NCBI RefSeq assembly: GCF_018294505.1 | Contig: NC_057811.1 | Span: 30,966,538 to 31,030,537, forward strand | Direction of reading: 5' to 3' | DNA from: Triticum aestivum | Taxonomy: Eukaryota; Streptophyta; Magnoliopsida; Poales; Poaceae | Length of the DNA: 64,000 nt | Shown here: one piece after another, positions 57,412 to 64,000 of the stretch | How positions within the stretch are numbered: position 1 is the stretch's first letter | How the letters are laid out: every line of letters begins with the position of its first letter | Translations under genes and position numbers: made by a program | The notes under the pieces: model-generated | What the model saw: only the letters and a program-made list of their open reading frames with translations | Told to the model about the DNA's origin: nothing | Database searches by the model: none

Positions 57412-57656
57412 TATGGTTTGAATACGACCAAGCCCCCAAGTGATTTCCCTGGTGGCCTTACGCCGATCAAGAGGTGTAGCTATGATTCGAATACGACCAA
57501 GCCCCCAAGTGATTTTTTATATATATGGCTTTATAAGCCGGATCAATGGGTCAATAGGACTCTGCTTTATAAACAGAAGCCCCCATGTAATCACACATGA
57601 TGTAAGAAAAACAATAGAGACCCCGCTTTATCTGAGGCTCCGGTTTATTATATTGA
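57412..57656. other. RLG-B noncoding sequence right of CACTA-3
   Basis: A direct repeat of about 70 bp (tcgaatacgaccaagccccc) at 57418 and 57487, continuing the repeat interrupted at 48241. No gene. Confidence 0.6.
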
Positions 57657-58055
57657 TCATAATATATACATTGTCATAACTATGTACATAAGAAGACCCT
57701 GTGGCTCAAGTATAGTACGGCCGAAGATGAGCGATATTCCACGGCCGGTGGGTCTCCTCCTCCGATTTCGTGAGTCTTTGTGCTCTCGAACATCGATAAG
57801 GTAGTATGACCCGTTATGCAGATTCTTGCTGACCACAAAGGGCCCTTCCCAAGGTGGGGATAACTTGTCCATATCAGTCTGATCCTGGATGGGTCGGAGC
57901 ACCAGATTGCCTTCTTGAAAAGTTCTGGTTCTAACCCGGCGGCTGTGATAGCGACGCAGATCTTGCTGGTAAATCGCCGAACGAGCCGCTGCAATGTCAC
58001 GCTCCACAAATAACAGGTCAAGTGATTCTTGTCATGCCTTCTCATTGTCAGTTTC
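57657..58055 (-). pseudogene. RLG-B integrase C-terminus
   Basis: The minus-strand frame 58007-57657 includes RRVRTRTFQEGNLVLRPIQ, then KLSPPWEGPFVVSKNLHNG and YYLIDVREHKDSR. This is the conserved C-terminal segment of Ty3/Gypsy integrases, with the GPF and Y-L positions of the SH3-like fold. A frameshift near DSR changes the last residues (expected NIAHLRPYY-like end). The rest of integrase and pol lies beyond the Angela insertion at 58056, outside the window. It fixes RLG-B as a Gypsy element on the minus strand. Confidence 0.85.
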
Positions 58056-59795
58056 TGTTGGGGAACGTAGTAATTTCAAAAAATTTCCTACGCACACGCA
58101 AGATCATGGTGATGTATAGCAACGAGAGGGGAGAGTGTTGTCCACGTACCCTCGTAGACCGAAAGCGGAAGCATTAACACAATGCGGTTGATGTAGTCGT
58201 ACGTCTTCACGATCCGACCGATCAAGTACCGAACGCACGGCACCTCCGAGTTCAGCACACGTTCCGCTCGATGACGTCCCTCAAACTCCGATCCAGCCGA
58301 GTGTTGAGGGAGAGTTTCATCAGCACGACGGCGTGGTGACGATGATGATGTTCTACCGACGCAGGGCTTTGCCTAAGCACCGCTATGATATTATCGAGGT
58401 GTAATATGGTGGAGGGGGGCACCGCACACGGCTAAAAGATCGTTGATCAATTGTGTGTCTAGAGGTGCGCCCTTGCCCCCGTATATAAAGGTGCAAGGGG
58501 GAGGCCGCCGGCCAAGGGAGGAGAGGCGCCCCAGGAGGAGTCCTACTCCTACCGGGAGTAGGACTCCCCGCTTTTCCATGTTGGACTAGGAGAGGAAGGC
58601 GAAAAGGTGGAGGGGAGGAAGGAAGGGGGGCGCCGCCCCCCTCTCCTAGTCCTATTCGGACTGGGGGGGGGGGGAGGGGCGCGCGGCCCTGCCCAGGCCT
58701 CCTCTCCTCTTTTCCACCTAGGCCCAATAAGGCCCATTAAGTTACCGGGGGGTTCCGGTAACCTCCCGGTACTCCTGAAAAATCCCGATTTCACCCGGAA
58801 CACTTCCGATGTCCAAACATAGGCTTCCAATATATCAATCTTTATGTCTCGACCATTTCGAGACTCCTCGTCATGTCCTTGATCACATCCGGGACTCCGA
58901 ACAACCTTCGGTACATCAAAACATATAAACTCATAGTATAACTGTCATCATAACGTTAAGCGTGCGGACCCTACGGGTTCGACAACTATGTAGACATGAC
59001 TGAGACACCTCTCCGGTCAATAACCAATAGCGGAACCAGGATGCTCATATTGGTTCCCACATATTCTACGAAGATCTTTATCGGTCAGACCGCATAACAA
59101 CATACGTTGTTCCCTTTGTCATCGGTATGTTACTTGCCCGAGATTCGATCGTCGGTATCTCGATACCTAGTTCAATCTCATTACCGGCAAGTCTCTTTAC
59201 TCGTTCCGTAATACATCATCCCGCAACTAACTCATTAGTCACAATGCTTGCAAGGCTTATAGTGATGTGTATTACTGAGTGAGCCCAGAGATACCTCTCC
59301 GACAATCGGAGTGACAAATCCTAATCTCGAAATACGCCAACCCAACAAGTACCTTTGGAGACACCTGTAGAGCACCTTTATAATCACCCAGTTACGTTGT
59401 GACGTTTGGTAGCACACAAAGTGTTCCTCCGGTAAACGGGAGTTGCATAATCTCATAGTCATAGGAACATGCATAAGTCATGAAGAAGGCAATAGCAACA
59501 TACTAAACGATTGAGTGCTAAGCTAACGGAATGGGTCAAGTCAATCACATCATTCTCCTAATGATGTGATCCCGTTAATCAAATGAAAACTCATGTCTAT
59601 GGCTAGGAAACATGACCATCTTTGATCAACGAGCTAGTCAAGTAGAGGCATACTAGTGACACTTTGTTTGTCTATGTATTCACACATGTATTATGTTTCT
59701 GGTTAATACAATTCTAGCATGAATAGTAAACATTTATCATGATATAAGGAAATAAATAATAACTTTATTATTGCCTCTAGGGCGTATTTCCTTCA
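58056..59795 (-). mobile_element. 3' LTR of the second Angela copy (1740 bp)
   Basis: On the minus strand it runs from TGAAGGAAATACGCCC (59795) to CCCCAACA (58056). The 5-bp target would be gtttc (58051-58055); the other side is out of view. A TATA-like tatataaag lies near 58485. The GC-rich block near 58500-58690 includes a G run. It matches the LTR at 1602-3351. Confidence 0.92.
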
Positions 59796-59812
59796 GTCTC
59801 CCACTTGCACTA
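59796..59812 (-). other. Polypurine tract of the second Angela copy
   Basis: AAGTGGGAGAC on the minus strand, directly before the LTR. Confidence 0.75.
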
Positions 59813-59828
59813 GAGTCAATAATCTTGA

Positions 59829-62170
59829 TTACACAGTAATGATTCTTACACCCATGGAGTCTTGGTGCTGATCATGTTTTGCTCGTGGAAGAGGCTTAGT
59901 CAACGGTTCTGCAACATTCAGATCCGTATGTATCTTGCAAATTTCTATGTCTCCCACCTGGACTAAATCCCGGATGGAATTGAAGCGTCTTTTGATGTGC
60001 TTGGTTTTCTTGTGAAATCTGGATTCCTTTGCTAAGGCAATTGCACCAGTATTGTCACAAAAGATTTTCATTGGTCCCGATGCACTAGGTATAACACCTA
60101 GATCGGATATGAACTCCTTCATCTAGACTCCTTCATTTGCTGCTTCCGAAGCAGCTATGTACTTTGCTTCACACGTAGAACCCGCCACGACACTTTGCTT
60201 AGAACTGCACCAACTGACAGCTCCAGCGTTCAATGTAAACACGTATCCGGTTTGCGATTTAGAATCGTCCGGATCAGTGTCAAAGCTTGCATCAACGTAA
60301 CCATTTACGATGAGCTCTTTGTCACCTCCATAAACAAGAAACATATCCTTAGTCCTTTTCAGGTATTTCAGGATGTTCTTGACCGCTGCCCAATGATTCA
60401 CTCCTGGATTACTTTGGTACCTCCCTGCTAAACTTATAGCAAGGCACACATCAGGTCTGGTACACAACATTGCATACATGATAGAGCCTATGGCTGAAGC
60501 ATAGGGAACATCTTTCATCTTCTCTCTATCTTCTGTAGTGGTCGGGCATTGAGTCTTACTCAATTCACACCTTGTAATACAGGCGACAACCCTTTCTTTG
60601 CTTCATCCATTTTGAACTTCTTCAAAACTTTGTCAAGGTATGTGCTTTGTGAAAGTCCAATTAAGCGTCTTGATCTATCTCTATAGATCTTGATGCCCAA
60701 TATATATGCAGCTTCACCGAGGTCTTTCATTGAAAAACTCTTATTCAAGTATCCCTTTATGCTATCCAGAAATTCTATATCATTTCCAATTAGCAATATG
60801 TCATCCGCATATAATATCAAAAATGCAACTGAGCTCCCACTCACTTTCTTGTAAATACAGGCTTCTCCAAAAGTTTCTATAAAACCAAATGCTTTGATCA
60901 CACTATCAAAGCGTTTATTCCAACTCCGAGAGGCTTGCACCAGTCCATAAATGGATCACTGGAGCTTGCACATTTTGTTAGCTCCCTTTGGATCGACAAA
61001 ACCTTCTGGTTGCATCATATACAACTCTTCTTCCAGAAATCCATTCAGGAATGCAGTTTTTATATCCATTTGCCAAATTTCATAATCATAAAATGCAGCA
61101 ATTGCTAACATGATTCGGACAGACTTAAGCATCGCTACGGGTGAGAAGGTCTCATCGTAGTCAATCCCTTGAACTTGTAGAAAACCTTTCGCAACAAGTC
61201 AAGCTTTATAGACAGTAACATTACCGTCAGCGTCAGTCTTCTTCTTGAAGATCCATTTATTTTCAATGGCTTGCCGATCATCGGGCAAGTCAACCAAAGT
61301 CCATACTTTGTTCTCATACATGGATCCCATCTCGGATTTCATGGCTTCAAGCCATTTTCCGGAATCTGGGCTCACCATTGCTTCTTCATAGTTCGTAGGT
61401 TTGTCATGGTCTAGTAACATAACCTCCAGAACAGGATTACCGTACCACTCTGGTGCGGATCTTAATCTGGTTGACCTACGAGGTTCAGTAATAACTTGAT
61501 CTGAAGTTTCATGATCATTATCATTAACTTCCCCACTAATTGGTGTAGGTGTCGCAGAAACTGGTTTCTGTGATGATCTACTTTCCAATAAGGGAGCAGG
61601 TAAAGTTACCTCATCAAGTTCTACTTTCCTCCCACTCACTTCTTTCGAGAGAAACTCCTTCTCTAGAAAGGATCCATTCTTAGCAACGAATGTCTTGCCT
61701 TCGGATCTGTGATAGAAGGTGTACCCAACAGTCTCCTTTGGGTATCCTATGAAGACACATTTCTCCGATTTAGGTTCGAGCTTATTAGGTTGAAGTTTCT
61801 TCACATAAGCATCGCAACACCAAATTTTAAGAAACGACAACTTTGGTTTCTTGCCAAACCATAGTTCGTAAGGCGTCGTCTCAACGGATTTCGATGGTGC
61901 CCTATTTAGAGTGAATGCAGCCGTCCCTAAAGCATAACCCCAAAACGATAGCGGTAAATCAGTAAGAGACATCATAGATCGCACCATATCTAGTAAAGTA
62001 CGATTACGACGTTCGGACACACCATTACGCTGTGGTGTTCCGGGTGGCGTGAGTTGCGAAACTATTCCGCATTGTTTCAAATGTAGGCCAAACTCGTAAC
62101 TCAAATATTCTCCTCCACGATCTGATCGTAGAAACTTTATTTTCTTGTTAACATGATTTTCAACTTCGCT
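59829..62170 (-). pseudogene. Angela pol: integrase, reverse transcriptase, RNase H, with stops
   Basis: Minus strand, from right to left. The integrase core continues through FLRSDRGGEYLSYEFGL (second acidic residue) and NGVSERRNRTLLDMVRSMM (third). RT follows with KWIFKKKTDADGN, MDIKTAFLNGFLEEELYMMQ and the catalytic ILYADDILLIGND (about 60800). RNase H follows with YVDASFDTDPDD, SWCSSKQSVVAGSTCEAKY and KTKHIKRRFNSIRD. Stops lie at about 61198-61200, 60956-60958 and 60123-60125, and there is a frame change near 60560. The stop at 60956 is CGA in the other copy (4370-4372). The integrase begins in the preceding feature, from which it is separated by a TAG at 62171-62173. Complete in domain content but unable to make one polyprotein. 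Confidence 0.9.
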
Positions 62171-63140
62171 CTAAAATTCTTTGAACTTTTCAAATGTTTT
62201 AGCCTTATGTTTCATTAAGTAGATATACCCATATCTGCTTAAATCATCTGTGAAGGTGAGAAAATAACGATATCCGCCACGAGCCTCAATATTCATCGGA
62301 CCACATACATCTATATGTATGATTTCCAACAAATCAGTTGCTCTCTCCATAGTTCCGGAGAACGGTGTTTTAGTCATCTTGCCCATGAGACACGGTTCGC
62401 AAGTACCAAGTGATTCATAATCAAGTGATTCCAAAAGTCCATCATTATGCAGTTTCTTCATGCGCTTTACACCGATATGACCTAAACGGCAGTGCCACCA
62501 ATAAGTTGCACTATCATTATCAAATCTGCATCTTTTGGCTTCGACATTATGAATATGTGTGTCACTACTACCGAGATTCATTAAAAATAGACCACTCTTC
62601 AAGGGTGCATGACCACAAAAGACATTACTCATATAAATAGAACAACCATTATTCTCTGATTTAAATGAATAATCGTCTCGCATTAAACAAGATCCAGATA
62701 TAATGTTCATGCTCAACGCTGGCACAAAATAACAATCATTAAGGTCTAATACTAATCCCGAAGGTAGATGTAGAGGTAGCGTGCCGACGGCGATCACACT
62801 GACTTTGGAACCGTTTCCCACGCGCATCGTCACCTCGTCCTTGGCCAGTGTTCGCTTAATCCGTAGTCCCTGTTTCGAGTTGCAAATATTAGCAACAGAA
62901 CCAGTATCAAATACCCAGGTGCTACTGCGAGCTCTGGTAAGGTACACATCAATAACATGTATACCACATATACCTTTGTTCACCTTGCCATCCTTCTTAT
63001 CCGCCAAATACTTGGGGCAGTTCCGTTTCCAGTGACCAGTCTGCTTGCAGTAAAAGCACTCAGTTTCAAGCTTAGGTCCAGATTTGGGTTTCTTCTCTTG
63101 AACAGCAACTTGGTTGCTATTCTTCTTGAAGTTCCCCTTC
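62171..63140 (-). pseudogene. Angela zinc knuckle, protease and start of integrase
   Basis: The minus-strand frame includes the CCHC zinc knuckle (CFYCKQTGHWKRNC, about 63065-63020), the aspartic protease site WVFDTGS (about 62920), the GAG-pre-integrase histidine-cysteine region (HCRLGHIGVKRMKKLHNDG, CEPCLMGKMTKTPFSG) and the first integrase acidic residue (IHIDVCGPM). It ends at a TAG (62171-62173) where the other copy has CAA. It is continuous with gag except for a frameshift near 63135. Confidence 0.9.
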
Positions 63141-63815
63141 TTTCTTCCCTTTGCCCTTTTCCTTGAAACTAGTGGTCTTACTGACCATCAACACTTGATG
63201 CTCCTTTTTGATTTCTACCTCCGCTCCCTTTAGCATTGCGAAGAGCTCGGGAATTGTCTTATTCATCCCTTGCATGTTATAGTTCATCACGAAGCTCTTG
63301 TAGCTTGGTGGCAGTGATTGAAGAATTCTGTCAACGAGGCTATCATCCGGAAGATTAACTCCCAGTTGAATCAAGTGATTATTATACCCAGACATTTTGA
63401 GTATATGCTCACTGACAGAACTATTCTCTTCCATCTTGCAGCTGTAGAACTTATTGGAGACTTCATATCTCTCAATCCAGGCATTTGCTTGAAATATTAA
63501 CTTCAACTCCTGGAACATCTCATATGCTCCATGACGTTCAAAACGTCGTTGAAGACCCGGTTCTAAGCCGTAAAGCATGGCACACTGAACTATTGAGTAG
63601 TCATCAGCTTTGCTCTGCCAGACGTTCATACCTTCTGGTGTTGCTCTTGCAGGTGGCCTGGCACCCAACGGTGCTTCCAGGACGTAATTCTTCTGTGCAG
63701 CAATGAGGATAATCCTCAAGTTACGGACCCAGTCCGTGTAATTGCTACCATCATCTTTCAACTTTGCTTTCTCAAGGAACGCATTAAAATTCAACGGAAC
63801 AACATCACGGGCCAT
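63117..63815 (-). CDS. Angela gag (capsid, UBN2-type)
   Basis: A minus-strand frame of 232 codons from ATG at 63815. It begins MARDVVPLNFNAFLEKAKL and includes NYTDWVRNLRIILIAAQKNY, RFERHGAYEMFQELKLIF, then LPPSYKSFVMNYN, the conserved blocks of Copia gag (UBN2). It should form the particle shell. The last residues (KKEGELQEE) are out of frame relative to the zinc knuckle because of a small indel near 63140, so the Gag-Pol fusion is broken while the capsid part is open. Usual length for the capsid part. The ATG lies 185 bases from the window edge, inside the leader. Confidence 0.9.
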   Translation of the reverse strand: MARDVVPLNFNAFLEKAKLKDDGSNYTDWVRNLRIILIAAQKNYVLEAPLGARPPARATPEGMNVWQSKADDYSIVQCAMLYGLEPGLQRRFERHGAYEMFQELKLIFQANAWIERYEVSNKFYSCKMEENSSVSEHILKMSGYNNHLIQLGVNLPDDSLVDRILQSLPPSYKSFVMNYNMQGMNKTIPELFAMLKGAEVEIKKEHQVLMVSKTTSFKEKGKGKKEGELQEE

Positions 63816-64000
63816 CTATCTACAATTGACATAGACAAGGAAGATACTATCAGGTACTAAGTTCATGATAAATTTAAGTTCTATTAATCATATTACTTAA
63901 GAACTACCACTTAGATAGACATCTCTGTAATCATCTAAGTGATTACGTGATCCAAATCAACTAAACCATAACCGATCATCACGTGAAATGGAGTAGTTTT
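63816..64000 (-). other. Angela leader between 5' LTR and gag
   Basis: AT-rich untranslated leader on the minus strand. The 5' LTR and primer site are beyond the window edge. Confidence 0.7.

Overview
The window looks like intergenic DNA of a Triticeae grass (wheat, goat-grass or a close relative). The evidence is the repeat content: Angela-type Copia LTRs and polyproteins, Sabrina-like and Fatima-like Gypsy sequence, CACTA transposons with typical wheat subterminal repeats, and Stowaway MITEs. I see no host gene, rRNA or tRNA. Nearly all coding-looking sequence belongs to transposable elements, and most of it is broken. Family names come from memory of the families, not from a search.

Layout. 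1-1012 is the end of a Sabrina-like Gypsy LTR, its primer-binding site and the first codons of gag. 1013-1472 is a fragment of a CACTA interior. 1473-5980 is a minus-strand Angela remnant in which one LTR has internal sequence on both sides. 5981-8769 is an unassigned LTR-like segment. At 8770 a plus-strand Fatima-like Gypsy begins: 5' LTR, PBS, gag, protease, no reverse transcriptase or integrase, then an antisense ORF. At 15125 it is interrupted by a second Gypsy (called RLG-B here), inserted in minus orientation. RLG-B spans the rest of the window and is itself filled with later insertions.

RLG-B shows its 3' LTR (15125-15667), a spliced but decayed antisense gene (16648-20129) and the integrase C-terminus (57657-58045). 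Three elements split it. CACTA-1 (20385-47391, target duplication TCA) has several accessory ORFs and no recognisable transposase. CACTA-3 (48242-57411, target duplication TAT) has a TNP2 transposase gene in pieces, which is itself interrupted by a clean 1568-bp solo LTR (52388-53955, target duplication TCAGC). A second Angela copy (58056 to beyond 64000) has its 3' LTR, pol and gag in view. CACTA-1 also contains CACTA-2 (32787-38539, target duplication ATA). CACTA-2 carries the best-preserved gene of the window, a four-exon open reading frame at 33527-34768, together with a perfect 109-bp palindrome and a five-copy 343-bp tandem repeat.

Insertion order from the nesting: Fatima-like first, then RLG-B into it, then CACTA-1, CACTA-3 and Angela into RLG-B, with CACTA-2 into CACTA-1 and the solo-LTR element into CACTA-3. 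Many stop codons in the retrotransposon ORFs are C-to-T or G-to-A changes. In two places the other Angela copy still has the original CGA codon, which fits decay of methylated, silenced DNA.
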